Of a DNA stretch of 64,000 bases, positions 35,959 to 47,706 are shown piece by piece. Within the stretch, counting starts at the first letter, position 1. The number at the start of each line of letters is the position of its first letter. Below the pieces are notes generated by a model. The model ran no database searches. It saw only the letters and a list, made by a program, of their open reading frames with translations, and had not been told where the DNA came from. Source of the stretch: Streptomyces sp. NBC_00223 (GTDB taxonomy: Bacteria; Actinomycetota; Actinomycetes; Streptomycetales; Streptomycetaceae); the NCBI RefSeq assembly GCF_036199905.1, contig NZ_CP108109.1:3643501-3707500 (forward strand), read 5' to 3'. A program made the position numbers and the translations under genes.

Positions 35959-36385
35959 GATCGGATCATATGACCATTGGACACCCCGACGGCGATCAAC
36001 ACCGGTTCCAGGAAAGGTCGTTCTCGACGTCGCCGCGCGCTCTGGGGGACCACGCCCATGCTCCACCGGCTGGCGCGGCGGTGGGTCCCGTCCCAGCCAC
36101 GGGTTGAACCTCCGACCCTGCAGATTGCTGACGCATGCGGCGGCTTTACGGAGAGGCGCGTCGTCATCGTGAAGCTCTGACGTGCGAGGCTCCCCCGCTG
36201 CGACGCGAATCGTCAGGCATCCCTGCGCGGTCGGCCCAACCGAGCAGGTCAGTCGGATTCCCTGGGAGCCATCTGGGAGCCGACCCGCTCCCCAAGCCCC
36301 TGCGGCACAGCTCCGGGCCACTCAGCCCAACCCTCTGACCAGCAGCAACGCCGAACGCCTAGCTAGCGATCTTGGTCCGACCGCA
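35959..36385. other. Gene-poor island edge
   Basis: I see no supportable gene here. Open frames exist on both strands but their codon use is random and no family is recognisable. The stretch separates the type IV gene from the tRNA-Pro fragment and probably contains decayed DNA of the element end. Confidence 0.5.
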
Positions 36386-36428
36386 TTCGGGACGAAGGGG
36401 CCGTGGGTTCAAATTCCGCCACCCCGGC
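36386..36428 (+). other. 3' fragment of tRNA-Pro(GGG): island attachment site
   Basis: The bases TTCGGGACGAAG (36386-36397) are the anticodon loop, with GGG, and the 3' anticodon stem of tRNA-Pro. They run into a T arm GTGGG-TTCAAAT-TCCGC (36403-36419) and a 3' acceptor CACCCCG (36420-36426). The 5' half of the tRNA is missing: the bases before TTCGGGA (GACCGCA) cannot pair with CGAAG. Integrases of actinomycete elements often use the 3' half of tRNA genes as the crossover region, so this is most simply an attR/attL copy marking the island's right end; the intact tRNA would lie at the other end, outside the window. Confidence 0.75.
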
Positions 36429-36442
36429 TCCAAAACAGCAGG

Positions 36443-36745
36443 TCAGGGCCAGGTCTCCCTTGCGGGCGGCCGGCCCTGATCGCGTTTCTGGCGTGCGCTG
36501 GGTGTCAGCTGGGGGTGATCTCGGTCGGCGTCTTCCGAGTGCGGCGTCCCGGCCTCTTCCATGATCGGCTTGTGGGTGCGCCGCAGCCCGTGGGGTGTCA
36601 GCCCCCGGGTGACGGGCACCCAGCAGGCTTGTGCGCGCTGTGCAGTGTCCCTCCCCCGGGCCGGGATACCTGGCCAGGGCTCGGCAAGCAGCGGGACCAG
36701 CCGACACTCGTACGTGGCGATGCGGCCCGTGGGCGTAGCGAATGA
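36443..36745 (-). pseudogene. Tyrosine-recombinase integrase remnant
   Basis: Stop-to-stop reading gives about 100 residues containing ACWVPVTRGLTPHGLRRTH followed by KPIMEEAGTP. GLTPHGLRHTHK...MEEAGTP is the standard wording around the catalytic HxLRH arginine box of Streptomyces tyrosine integrases; here the second box histidine is changed (HGLRRTH). The frame then leaves the family and stops at 36443-36445, so the catalytic tyrosine is lost. Upstream of 36660 only faint likeness remains. It lies immediately beside the tRNA-Pro fragment, where an integrase is expected. No intact copy is in the window. Confidence 0.7.
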
Positions 36746-36878
36746 TCAGCAGCCTCGGCCCTGGAGGAACTGACCCGTCCAGTGCGTCCCGCACCCAGCA
36801 CTCGCTGCCGGCGCGCGGGTCTGGTGCCGCGGATGAAACCCGCTCGGCCCGGTCAGCTCCTCAAGAGACGCTACGGGC

Positions 36879-37428
36879 ATGGAGTTCCTCTGTTACCACC
36901 GCGACCGGCCCGGCTCCGTAGCGCTGCGCGACGAGCTCGCGGAAGAGCATTGGTCGTATATGGACCGGTACGCGGATGGGATGATCGCGCGGGGCCCGAC
37001 CCTCGCTGGCGACGGCGACACACCCACCGGCAGCGTGCACATTCTCGACCTGCCCGATATCGCCGCCGCCCGCGCGTTCGCCTTCGACGAGCCCAACTAC
37101 CAGGCCGGCGTGTACCGGGACGTGCTGCTGCGCCGGTGGCGCAACACGTTGGGGCGCACCATGTGGAACTTCCCCGGCGGCCGGACCGGTGGCAACCGCT
37201 ACCTGGTGATCGGCCTCGGCACGGGGACCGGCGCCCGACCTCGCCGTGCCGCCCGACCGGGACCAACTGATTGCCTACGGGCCGCTACTGTCCGACAACG
37301 GCGCGACCTGGCTGGGCACGGCGGCGCTGGTCAGGGCGCCGGATCCGGACACGGCACGCGCCGTCCTCACCCCGGACCGGTACGCCGACATCGACGTGCA
37401 CAACTGGCAGTTCGGCGGACGCCCGTGA
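36879..37428 (+). pseudogene. YCII-domain protein, frameshifted
   Basis: Two parts of one protein are in different frames. The first (36879 to about 37228) begins MEFLCYHRDRPGS and includes LAEEHWSYMDRYADGMIARG, the typical YCII-related ferredoxin-like fold. The second (about 37230-37428) starts near DLAVPPDRDQLIAYGPLL, then TAALVRAPDPDTARAVL, and ends with VHNWQFGGRP. The shift falls around 37225-37235 in a CGGCGCCCGACC context. Rejoining gives a protein of about 180 residues. Either the gene is dead or the assembly has a one-base error; being next to the integration scar favours decay. Confidence 0.75.
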
Positions 37429-37514
37429 TGAACCGAGGACGTCCGGGCCGTCGTCCCGCAGAAGCCCTTCGGATCGCTCGGCGTCCGGGGTCTGAGCGGC
37501 CCCAGGTCTCGTAA

Positions 37515-37830
37515 CGCCTCGCTCACGGCGGGAACGGCAACGCTGGCCGTCGCGGTCACAGGTTGCGGCTCCCGTGTCGGCGGCGCGGCGGAAACTCCGC
37601 CGACGCTACCCGCGCGGGCGTCGGCCGCTCGACGCTCGACCCGGACGGCACGGTGCCGCGGGCGAACGAACCGGACAGCGCCACCGCCACCGCCACCGTC
37701 ACCGAATTCACGATCCCCACCCAGGCGCCGACACCCGCGACCGGGCCGACGTGCCGTGCGTTCCAGAAGCCTCGCTGTACGGGTCGCCGGATGTCGGCCC
37801 GGTTTCAGTACCAGCGGGTTTGTCCCGCGA
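37515..37830 (+). pseudogene. Possible decayed lipoprotein gene
   Basis: One frame reads LTAGTATLAVAVTGCGSR, the end of a lipoprotein signal peptide with lipobox VTGC, but I find no start codon before it. After about 20 residues a coherent Thr/Pro-rich extracellular-like stretch continues in another frame (RAGVGRSTLDPDGTVPRAN, then TPATGPT), and a third frame may take over (VPCVPEASLYGSPDVGPV). Several shifts suggest a broken gene. Weak evidence. Confidence 0.35.
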
Positions 37831-38473
37831 CGGCGTTGCCCGTGCGGGCGGCGCTGCGTAGCACCTTCAGTGGACCGTCGATCAGTTGCTCGGCGTCGTG
37901 GTCAGGGTCGTCCCCCATGAACGTCATCCACTCACGTGCGCGGGAAACGACTGCGGCCCGCTGGTCTCGGGTGAGGTCGAGTGCGTTCTCCGCCTTCGGC
38001 AGGGCGGTGAGCACCTGCTCGGAGCTGAGCAGGAAGTCGCCGAACCAACCGGGGAGTTGCAGTGTCTCGGTCGGCCCCAGCGCATAGGCCAGAGCCACAG
38101 CGGGGCTGGCCTTCCGAGCGGTGGCGCAGAACAGCCCCTCCCCGCCCTCCTGCGAAAACAGGTCCATGACCGCGTCCTTCATCCTCTCCACCGCGTCGAC
38201 CGTGATCCGGCTGTTCTCGACGAACGCCGAAAAGCGAAGGGCGGAGGCAGTCGGTACGGGTCGGCGGGGATCTGACAGGTCGAAGAACTGCTCACCACTG
38301 CTCTTCTCACGCCACCAGGTCAGATCCTCGGGAAAGCGCGGCGAAAGGCAGCCCACAAACGGGAGTCGGGGAAACTCACGCCGAATGCCCGCCACCGCTT
38401 CGTCCGGCACGGTGCCAACGATCCACACGCCCGTAGCGCTCATCCAGGCCCCGTTCGGAAACACCGTGTGCAA
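37805..38473 (-). CDS. Hypothetical protein, 222 residues
   Basis: I do not recognise a family. Codon use has GC-rich third positions, so the frame is likely real. It has no signal peptide or membrane segment. Wording such as AVAGIRREFPRLPFVGCLSPRFPEDL and ARKASPAVALAYALGP suggests a globular cytoplasmic protein with alternating strands and helices. It ends just inside the decayed lipoprotein region. Start ATG 38473 is taken as the first; ATG 38443 is also possible. Confidence 0.55.
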   Translation of the reverse strand: MHTVFPNGAWMSATGVWIVGTVPDEAVAGIRREFPRLPFVGCLSPRFPEDLTWWREKSSGEQFFDLSDPRRPVPTASALRFSAFVENSRITVDAVERMKDAVMDLFSQEGGEGLFCATARKASPAVALAYALGPTETLQLPGWFGDFLLSSEQVLTALPKAENALDLTRDQRAAVVSRAREWMTFMGDDPDHDAEQLIDGPLKVLRSAARTGNAVAGQTRWY

Positions 38474-38550
38474 CGTCCCTCAGCCACCGACCGGTTCGAT
38501 GCCGCGGCAGACGCCCGCGAGACCGACGACAGTATCCGTCGCGGCGCAGG

Positions 38551-38592
38551 GCGCGGGCGCGAGCGCGGGCGCGGGCGCGAGGGCGGGCGCGG
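38551..38592. repeat. Seven-copy hexanucleotide repeat (GCGCGG/GCGCGA)
   Basis: Seven consecutive 6-base units read GCGCGG, GCGCGA, GCGCGG, GCGCGG, GCGCGA, GGGCGG, GCGCGG. The tract lies in the 183-base space between the hypothetical gene and the 3' end of the SNF2 helicase gene. It may vary in copy number. Confidence 0.7.
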
Positions 38593-38656
38593 CCGGTCTG
38601 CCCGCGAGGTCGCGGACCCGCCGGCCGCGCCGCGATGGCGGACGACCGGAGACCGG

Positions 38657-41755
<3,099 letters not shown>

Positions 41756-41969
41756 CGCACCCACTCCTGGAGCCTGTCCGTCCGACGTCCCGGGAGCCGC
41801 CCGCTCCCGACCCCGGCACATCCAGGCTAACCGCCGCCACTGACACACCCCCGCGGCCGCACTCACCCGGCTTCCCGCGGGTACGGCCGGCGTACCGCAC
41901 AAAGAATTCGTCCCGGCCCGCCCGGTTGCGATACATCTGTGGGACCGGGGCAGTCAGGGAGGGGCCGGC

Positions 41970-42980
41970 GTGAAGCAGGCGGCGACGGGGGCATTGGTGG
42001 GCTTGGCGATCGGAGACGCCATGGGCTTTCCGACGGAGTTCAACACCATGGCGGCGATCGCCGCGAAATGCGGCCCCTGGCGCGCCATGCCGCTACCGCT
42101 CTCCTCGGGGCGGGCCTATGTCACCGACGACACGCAGATGACCCTTGCCCTGGGCGAAGGGCTGCTCGAAGCGCTGGCCGAAGGACCGCTGACGGCGGCC
42201 CGGATGGAGCCACCGGTTCGCGAGCGCTTCGTCCAGTGGTGCTTCTCGCCGGAGAACAACCGCGCGCCGGGGACGACCTGTCTACGGGCCTGCGAGGCGC
42301 TGAGCCTCGGCGGTGCCTGGCAGGACGCGAGCGAGGTCGGCTCCAAAGGGTGCGGGGCGAACATGCGGGTCGCGCCGCTGGGGCTGATCCCGGGGCTGGA
42401 CGAGCAGCAGCGTTCCGGTGCGGCCCAGTTGCAGTCGGCCCTCACCCACGGCCATCCCACCGCGCTGGCCGCCAGCGACCTGACCGCGCACACCGTCCGG
42501 CTGCTGGCACTGGGTACCCGGCCCGTCGAACTGCTGCCCGCGCTCCGCGAGTACGCTCACACGAGCCGTGGCCGCTACCGCGCCGACTGGCTGGGGGATC
42601 TGGCCGAGCACGCGCAGGATCCGGACCGCGCGTCCTTCGCCACTCGCGGCTGGGACGAGTGCCTGGCCGCGCTGGAACGTCTGGAGGCCGCGCTCCGCTC
42701 CCCCGACCCGGAGGCCGACCCGTGCGCGGCCACCGGGGCGGGCTGGATCGCCGAGGAGGCGTTCGCCACCGGTCTGTACTGCTTCCTGCTGCTTCCCGAC
42801 GACCCGCCCGCGGTGGTCCGGCGGGCCGCGTACTCCTCCGGCGACTCCGACTCCATCGCCGCTCTGGCCGGGGCGTTCGCCGGTGCCCACCATGGCGCCG
42901 AAGCGTGGCCGCGGGAGTGGGTACGCGACATCGAGTACCGCGACCGACTGCTGGCCCTGGGCGCGGCCTGGGACGCCTGA
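41970..42980 (+). CDS. ADP-ribosylglycohydrolase family protein
   Basis: A 336-residue DraG/ARH-like enzyme starting at GTG 41970 behind GGGAGGGGCCGGC. N-terminal ALVGLAIGDAMGFPTEF, the metal-ligand motif TDDTQMTLALG near residue 53, and C-terminal GDSDSIAALAGAFAGAHHG near 290 supply the Asp and Thr ligands of the binuclear Mg centre. Such enzymes remove ADP-ribose from Arg or Ser of modified proteins or from other ADP-ribosylated substrates. It is divergent from the SNF2 helicase gene across 215 bases. Confidence 0.9.
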   Translation: MKQAATGALVGLAIGDAMGFPTEFNTMAAIAAKCGPWRAMPLPLSSGRAYVTDDTQMTLALGEGLLEALAEGPLTAARMEPPVRERFVQWCFSPENNRAPGTTCLRACEALSLGGAWQDASEVGSKGCGANMRVAPLGLIPGLDEQQRSGAAQLQSALTHGHPTALAASDLTAHTVRLLALGTRPVELLPALREYAHTSRGRYRADWLGDLAEHAQDPDRASFATRGWDECLAALERLEAALRSPDPEADPCAATGAGWIAEEAFATGLYCFLLLPDDPPAVVRRAAYSSGDSDSIAALAGAFAGAHHGAEAWPREWVRDIEYRDRLLALGAAWDA

Positions 42981-43258
42981 CCTCGTACCGCCTCGGTGTC
43001 GGCGGCCCGGATCTCGTCGCCTTAGGGTGCTGCCCCGAGCAGGCGGCGTCCATCGGCCATGATGGCCCCCGTTACTCCCCCGCCGTCGACAGCTCCAGCG
43101 CCGCCTCGCGGACCTCGGCGTGCCAGTGCCGGTTGGCGCGGTTCTCCCCCTGGCGGGCCGACCGCTGCCGGACCCGGCCGACCCGGACCGCGGGCTGCGA
43201 ACGAGCTGAGGCCCGGCGGGCGGGGGCTGTGTCGCACCTGGCTGCGAGGATCGGGAGC

Positions 43259-43813
43259 GTGAACGATCACGATGAGCTGATACGCCGGATCCGCGCCCGG
43301 GCCGCGGAGGAATCCGAGGCGCTGCCCGCTTGTGCGGACGCCCCGGCCGTCGCCGAAGCGGAGCGGGCGCTCGGCTTCACCCTGCCGCCGCTGCTGGTGC
43401 GGCTCTACCGCGAAGTCGCCAACGGCGGCTTCGGCCCCGACTACGAAGTGTTCCCCCTCGTCGGGGAGGGGCGGACCGCGGTGTCCGACTACGCAAGCGA
43501 GTGCCCCGCGCCCCCGGCGGAACCGGCACCGCACTGGCCGCGAGGTGTGCTGCCGATCCTGGACTGGGGCTGCGGAATGTACGCGGCCGTGGACTGCCTC
43601 CAGCCGCACGCCCCCGTCCTCCTCTTCGAACCCAACGCCGTCGAGGACGACTGGACCCACGCCTGGTTCCGGGACGCGCCGTCGCTCGCCGAATGGCTCG
43701 ACTCCTGGCTGGACGGCACCGGTTGGTGGGACCAGGAAGCCGCCTCGGCCGAGGGCTCCACCGGTCCCGTCCCCTGGCCGGAAGCCGCCGAACGGCTCGC
43801 GGCGCGGAACTGA
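43259..43813 (+). CDS. SMI1/KNR4 family protein
   Basis: A 184-residue protein from GTG 43259. It has the SMI1/KNR4 (SUKH) pattern: EAERALGFTLPPLLVRLYRE near residue 37, VANGGFGP, then ILDWGCGMYAAVDC near 100 and SLAEWLDSWLDGTGWW near 140. In bacteria SUKH proteins are frequently immunity proteins against polymorphic toxins, but stand-alone copies like this one are common in Streptomyces. No toxin gene lies next to it. Position 42981-43258 shows no gene. Confidence 0.85.
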   Translation: MNDHDELIRRIRARAAEESEALPACADAPAVAEAERALGFTLPPLLVRLYREVANGGFGPDYEVFPLVGEGRTAVSDYASECPAPPAEPAPHWPRGVLPILDWGCGMYAAVDCLQPHAPVLLFEPNAVEDDWTHAWFRDAPSLAEWLDSWLDGTGWWDQEAASAEGSTGPVPWPEAAERLAARN

Positions 43814-43867
43814 GCCCATACCGGGTCGCGTCCGGTGGAGGTCCGGGCCGCGAACGGCTGAGCCGCC

Positions 43868-44203
43868 CTACGCGTTCGCCTTCGGCCAGGGCTCCACGGC
43901 GATCACGGCCTCGATCGGGAGAGGGCCGTAGATGTGGGGGAAGTCCTCGGCGCCCGGGGCGGACGGCTCGTAACAGACCGGAGCGGAGAGGCGGTTCTCG
44001 TCGATGACGAGGACCACCAGGTCGTCCGGGCCCGTGTACGTGCCGTAGAGGAACTCCGCCACGCCCGGCAGTTGGTGGCGCAGCGAGCAGTGGATGAAGC
44101 CCACGTCCTGGAGGGTGCGGCCGCGCGTGGACATCTCGTACTGTCCGCTCGCGCGAGCCGCATCCCACAGGGCGCGTTCGGTGAGGTGCAGGAGTTCGGC
44201 CAT
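43868..44203 (-). CDS. DUF952 family protein
   Basis: A 111-residue protein starting at ATG 44203 (MAELLHLTERALWDAA). The signature FIHCSLRHQLPGVAEFLY and the ending LPIEAVIAVEPWP are those of DUF952, a small fold related to glutathione-S-transferase C-terminal or ART-like proteins of unknown function. Convergent with the SMI1 gene. An upstream in-frame extension to 44431 has no family support. Confidence 0.85.
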   Translation of the reverse strand: MAELLHLTERALWDAARASGQYEMSTRGRTLQDVGFIHCSLRHQLPGVAEFLYGTYTGPDDLVVLVIDENRLSAPVCYEPSAPGAEDFPHIYGPLPIEAVIAVEPWPKANA

Positions 44204-44402
44204 GGCCCCACGGTACGGCTGGCGGTGCCGTGGCGGGGTCACGGCCGTGGCGTACACCGACCGGTGCCGTAGCGGGTGACGGCACCGGCCGTACGTCGGC
44301 CGACTCCCCCGGAGCGGTACGCCGACCCCGACCTCCGGCCCCGCCGGCCCCGCGACGTACGCGGCCCCGTACCCGGGCCCTGACAGTTCGTCCGCCGAGA
44401 GG

Positions 44403-45005
44403 TCAGAGCGCCGAACCCGGCTGCGGGTCACGCCACATGGGCCACATGTGGGGGCCGTCCGGGAGGTCGATCGTACGGCCGAGGTAGGTGAAGCCGAGGC
44501 GCTCGTACAGCGCCCGGCTGCGCTCGCTGCTCGCCTCCAGGTAGGCCGAGAGCCCTTCCCGGTCGCAGCGCGCGAGGACGGGGTTCATCAACTCCGTGCC
44601 GACACCCTGGCTTCGCCGCTCCGCGGACACACCTATCATCATCAAGTACTCGTGCGCCCGGTCTTTGGGGTGGGCCTCGTCCAGAATCCGGGTGATCTGC
44701 TCGACGCGCTCGTTCCCCGGGTCGATCGCCTCCCGGAACTGCGCGGGACCGTCGGGGTCCGGGGCGTGCCCCGCGGGCACGCTCAGCCACAGCGCCACCG
44801 CCGTACCGTCCTCCGCCATGTCGACGTGTCCCTCGGCGAGGGCCGCGTCGACGAACGCCCCCATCAGGCCCGCGTGGGCGCGCCGCCGGTCCGCCTCGTC
44901 GGGGAAGACCCAACTGCTGACCTGGTCCGGAAAGAACGCCTCGTCAAGCAGCCCGGTCACGGCCTCCCGGTCGTCCTGCCCGGCCCTGCGAATTGCCACG
45001 CCCAT
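44403..45005 (-). CDS. GNAT family N-acetyltransferase
   Basis: A 200-residue acetyltransferase. Motif A for acetyl-CoA binding is VSAERRSQGVGTELM near residue 125 (R/QxxGxG), followed by AYLEASSERSRALYERLGF, typical of the family. The N-terminus is VAIRRAGQDDREAV. The substrate cannot be read from sequence. Two DnaA-box-like sequences lie about 100 bases upstream of its start. Confidence 0.85.
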   Translation of the reverse strand: MGVAIRRAGQDDREAVTGLLDEAFFPDQVSSWVFPDEADRRRAHAGLMGAFVDAALAEGHVDMAEDGTAVALWLSVPAGHAPDPDGPAQFREAIDPGNERVEQITRILDEAHPKDRAHEYLMMIGVSAERRSQGVGTELMNPVLARCDREGLSAYLEASSERSRALYERLGFTYLGRTIDLPDGPHMWPMWRDPQPGSAL

Positions 45006-45102
45006 CGCCCTGCCCGCCCTTCCGATTCAAGTGATCCTGCCCGTACGGCGCTTGCAGCTTATTGCGTACGCGGTCCGGGCCGCTCGGGCGGAGGCCACAG
45101 CC

Positions 45103-45127
45103 TGTGGATAACTCCGGCTGTGGACAA
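45103..45127 (-). promoter_or_regulatory. Two DnaA-box-like 9-mers
   Basis: On the minus strand TTATCCACA (45111-45103) and TTGTCCACA (45127-45119), in the same orientation and 16 bases apart. TTGTCCACA is the preferred Streptomyces DnaA box. They lie between the acetyltransferase start and the end of the oxidoreductase gene. A third copy, TTATCCACA, is at 48333-48341. Function is unproven; isolated boxes can titrate DnaA. Confidence 0.5.
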
Positions 45128-45141
45128 CCCGCGCCGCGAAC

Positions 45142-46026
45142 TCAGCGGCCACCGCCGTCCGTACGGGCCTCGATCGCGCGGAGCACCGCCACCATGTCGG
45201 ACCGGCCGTGGCCCCGCGCCACCGTCTCGGCGAAGAGCGTGTGGCAGATGTCCAGCAGAGGGGACGCGAGGCCGGATTCCCTGGCGGCTTCGGCGATCAG
45301 CCGGTTGTTCTTCAGTACGTCCACGACCGATGCCTGGACGGAGAGGTCGCCCGCCAGCAGCTTGGGGGCCTTCATCCGGGACACCGCGCTGGCCATCGGT
45401 CCGGCGTCGAGCACGGCCAGGAACTGCCGCAGGTCCAACTTCTGCCGATCGGCGAAGTGGAACGCCTCGGTGAGGCCGGTGACCATCGTGATCAGGAAGA
45501 GGTTCACCGCGAGCTTCATCAGCAGCGCGTTCGGGGCCGTTCCGCAGACGAACGTCTCCCGGCACATCGGGCGCAGCAGCGGCCGTATGTCCTCCACCGC
45601 CGATTCCTCCCCGGCGAGCATGGCCACCAACTGCCCGTCCTGCGCGGGCCGGCGCGAACCGGAGACAGGGGCCTCGACGTAAGCGCCGCCCGCCGCGCGG
45701 ACATCGGCTTCGAGACCGCGCGAGTAGGCGGGCGAGGTCGTTCCCATGGAGACGAGCGTGTGGTTCGCGACAAAGGCGTCGAAGTCCGGGGTGCCGCGGC
45801 CGAGCACGGAGTCGACGGCCTCGCCGTCGGCCAGCATGAGGACGACGACGCGGGCCTGGTCAAAGACCTCGGCGGGACTCTTCGCCACCTTCGCGCCGAC
45901 CGCGCGGACCGGCTCACACCGGCCCGGGGTCCGGTTCCAGACGACGAGGGGCGTCCCGGCGCGGGCCAGATTGAGTGCCATGGGCTGTCCCATGACGCCG
46001 AGACCCAGAAACCCGACATCCAGCAT
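45142..46026 (-). CDS. NAD(P)-dependent oxidoreductase, 3-hydroxyisobutyrate dehydrogenase family
   Basis: A 294-residue protein from ATG 46026 ([24 protein letters not shown]), a clear Rossmann start with GxGxMG. The family motif [16 protein letters not shown] near residue 120 and the catalytic lysine region [14 protein letters not shown] near 170 are present. Members reduce or oxidise beta-hydroxyacids such as hydroxyisobutyrate, tartronate semialdehyde or 6-phosphogluconate. A second in-frame ATG at 46074 would put the start inside the palindromic operators and is less likely. The gene is divergent from a GNAT gene and shares the operator region with it. Confidence 0.88.
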   Translation of the reverse strand: MLDVGFLGLGVMGQPMALNLARAGTPLVVWNRTPGRCEPVRAVGAKVAKSPAEVFDQARVVVLMLADGEAVDSVLGRGTPDFDAFVANHTLVSMGTTSPAYSRGLEADVRAAGGAYVEAPVSGSRRPAQDGQLVAMLAGEESAVEDIRPLLRPMCRETFVCGTAPNALLMKLAVNLFLITMVTGLTEAFHFADRQKLDLRQFLAVLDAGPMASAVSRMKAPKLLAGDLSVQASVVDVLKNNRLIAEAARESGLASPLLDICHTLFAETVARGHGRSDMVAVLRAIEARTDGGGR

Positions 46027-46059
46027 GCGCACGCCACCACCATCGTTGACCTTGCCGTC

Positions 46060-46101
46060 TATGACAGTCGTCATAATAATGGAGCTATGACCACCGTCAT
46101 A
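46060..46101. promoter_or_regulatory. Two TATGAC-N4-GTCATA palindromes (operator pair)
   Basis: TATGACAGTCGTCATA at 46060-46075 and TATGACCACCGTCATA at 46086-46101 share the arms TATGAC/GTCATA with centres 26 bases apart. They lie between the divergent oxidoreductase and GNAT genes, and the second overlaps the GNAT start codon at 46087. Such palindromes are typical for TetR-type dimers; the TetR gene at 46753 is 650 bases away on the GNAT strand and is the natural candidate. Confidence 0.7.
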
Positions 46102-46716
46102 GTGAGTACGTCGGAACTGGTGGGCAGGCTGGCGCCAGGACCGGGGCCTGTGACCGGGCCGGTGCCGGAGGCCGCTCAGGCCACGGCCGAAGCAATCGGC
46201 CCCTGGCGTATCAGCACTGCCCTGCCGTCCGACCGCGCGGCCCTGGGTTCCCTGTTCTCGGGCTGCTCCCAGGAGACCGTCCGGCTGCGCTTCTTCGGAC
46301 GGCTCCGCGCGTTCCCCCGTGAGTACCTGGACAGCGTGCTGGCGGGCCGGCCGGATGTGCACGACGCCGTGGTCGCGTACCGCGACGACCGGTCGCACCT
46401 CGTCGGACTGGCGGGGCTCGTGGCGGAGTCCGACGAGAATCCGGGCGTCGCCGAGCTCGGGGTGCTCGTCACCGACACCTGGCAGCGGCAAGGGGCGGGC
46501 GCCGCCATGGTCGACACGCTGCTCACCCGGGCCCGTGAACGCGGGATCGTACGGGTGTCGGCATGCGTACTGCCGGGCAGGTCCGGGCTGCTGGCCACGC
46601 TGTCCCGCCGTCTGGAACTGGAGAGTTCCTCCGGTACCCGGGACGGCCTGACCGGGATCTATAGGCTGGCACAGGGCGGCGACGCGAGCCGCGGAACCAC
46701 GCGTCCGAGCCCGTAG
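46087..46716 (+). CDS. GNAT family N-acetyltransferase
   Basis: A 209-residue protein from ATG 46087, behind GGAG at 46081-46084. The GNAT core begins at [18 protein letters not shown] and includes RLRFFGRLR near residue 80, [22 protein letters not shown] (acetyl-CoA loop QRQGAG) near 130 and a long final helix. The RFF wording recalls the acetyltransferase part of Pat-type enzymes. The first base of its coding sequence lies in the second TATGAC palindrome, so a bound repressor would block both transcription start and translation start. The TetR gene follows 36 bases after its stop, and the two are likely an operon. Confidence 0.82.
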   Translation: MTTVIVSTSELVGRLAPGPGPVTGPVPEAAQATAEAIGPWRISTALPSDRAALGSLFSGCSQETVRLRFFGRLRAFPREYLDSVLAGRPDVHDAVVAYRDDRSHLVGLAGLVAESDENPGVAELGVLVTDTWQRQGAGAAMVDTLLTRARERGIVRVSACVLPGRSGLLATLSRRLELESSSGTRDGLTGIYRLAQGGDASRGTTRPSP

Positions 46717-46752
46717 GAAAAGCCGATCGCATGGGCTAGGAGGAGGTGGGTG

Positions 46753-47523
46753 ATGACCGCTTCCGAGCGGGAACCACGCGAGAGCGGGGCGGATGACGCG
46801 GCGCTCGTCGGCACGTCGGACGAGGTTGCGGCGCTCGCCGGCGGGACGCGCAGCAGCGGGACGCGCGAGCACCGGGCCGGCGGCGAAAGATCACCCGAGC
46901 CCGGGTCCGAGCCCGATCCCGGTCCCGAGCCCCGTACCTACGGCCCCCGCGAGCGCATGGTCTTCAGCGCGGCCCAGCTCATCCGGCGCGACGGGGTGAC
47001 CGCGACCGGTATGCGGAATGTCGCCGCACACGCCAAGGCGCCGCGCGGATCGCTCCAGCACTACTTCCCCGGTGGCAAGGAACAGTTGGTCAACGAGGCC
47101 GTCGGCTGGGCCGGCCGCTACGCCGCCAAGCGCGTCGCCCGGTTCGTCGCCGAGATGCCCGAGCCGACGCCGAGCGGGTTGTTCGCCGCCATGGTGCGCC
47201 AGTGGAGCGACGAGTTCCGGACGCTGGGATACGGCGCGGGGTGCCCGGTCGCCGCCGCGACTGTGGACTGCGCGGAATCCGCCGGCTCGACCAGGGCGGC
47301 GGCGGCCGCCGCGTTCGCCACCTGGAACGAGCCGGTCGCCCAGGCTCTGACCGGCATGGGCGTGCCGGAGGCCAAGGCCCCGGCGCTCGCCACGCTCATG
47401 ATCAGCACGCTGGAGGGGGCCATCCTCATCTCCCGGTCCGAGCAGGACGTACGCGCCCTGACAACGGTGGCGGCGGAGCTGGGCCCGCTGCTGGACGGGG
47501 GCGCGGTCGTTCCTCACGGCTAG
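46753..47523 (+). CDS. TetR family regulator, LmrA/YxaF type
   Basis: A 256-residue regulator starting at ATG 46753 (GTG 46750 adjacent) behind AGGAGG. The first 60 residues are a disordered acidic/Gly/Pro extension ([14 protein letters not shown]). The DNA-binding domain is at about 65-115: [20 protein letters not shown], then [18 protein letters not shown], the wording of LmrA/YxaF TetR proteins. Residues 140-250 are the matching ligand domain ([29 protein letters not shown]). This subgroup usually represses a neighbouring gene and responds to small aromatic or flavonoid ligands. The TATGAC-N4-GTCATA pair at 46060-46101 is the likely target. Confidence 0.9.
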   Translation: MTASEREPRESGADDAALVGTSDEVAALAGGTRSSGTREHRAGGERSPEPGSEPDPGPEPRTYGPRERMVFSAAQLIRRDGVTATGMRNVAAHAKAPRGSLQHYFPGGKEQLVNEAVGWAGRYAAKRVARFVAEMPEPTPSGLFAAMVRQWSDEFRTLGYGAGCPVAAATVDCAESAGSTRAAAAAAFATWNEPVAQALTGMGVPEAKAPALATLMISTLEGAILISRSEQDVRALTTVAAELGPLLDGGAVVPHG

Positions 47524-47706
47524 AAGGCGGGCTGCCGAGCGGGCAGGCCCTGGGGAGGCATCTGGGGTCGTTCATCTGCGGGTTTGCGCCGCGAACCCGA
47601 GGGCAGCCGAACCACGAAGGACCGTCGAGCGGACCCGTGGAAGGTTCCGCGCGCGGACCTTCGCGTACGGAACGCCGTACGCACCTCGAACCGCAGGGAG
47701 AGCGCC

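Noticed and set aside
36085..36125. Minus-strand GGTCGGAGGTTCAACCCG stretch resembling a tRNA T arm
   Set aside because: No acceptor, D arm or anticodon stem fits around it; probably chance.
41939..43258. Long + strand extension of the SMI1/KNR4 frame upstream
   Set aside because: Overlaps the ADP-ribosylglycohydrolase in another frame and has no domain; start set at GTG 43259.
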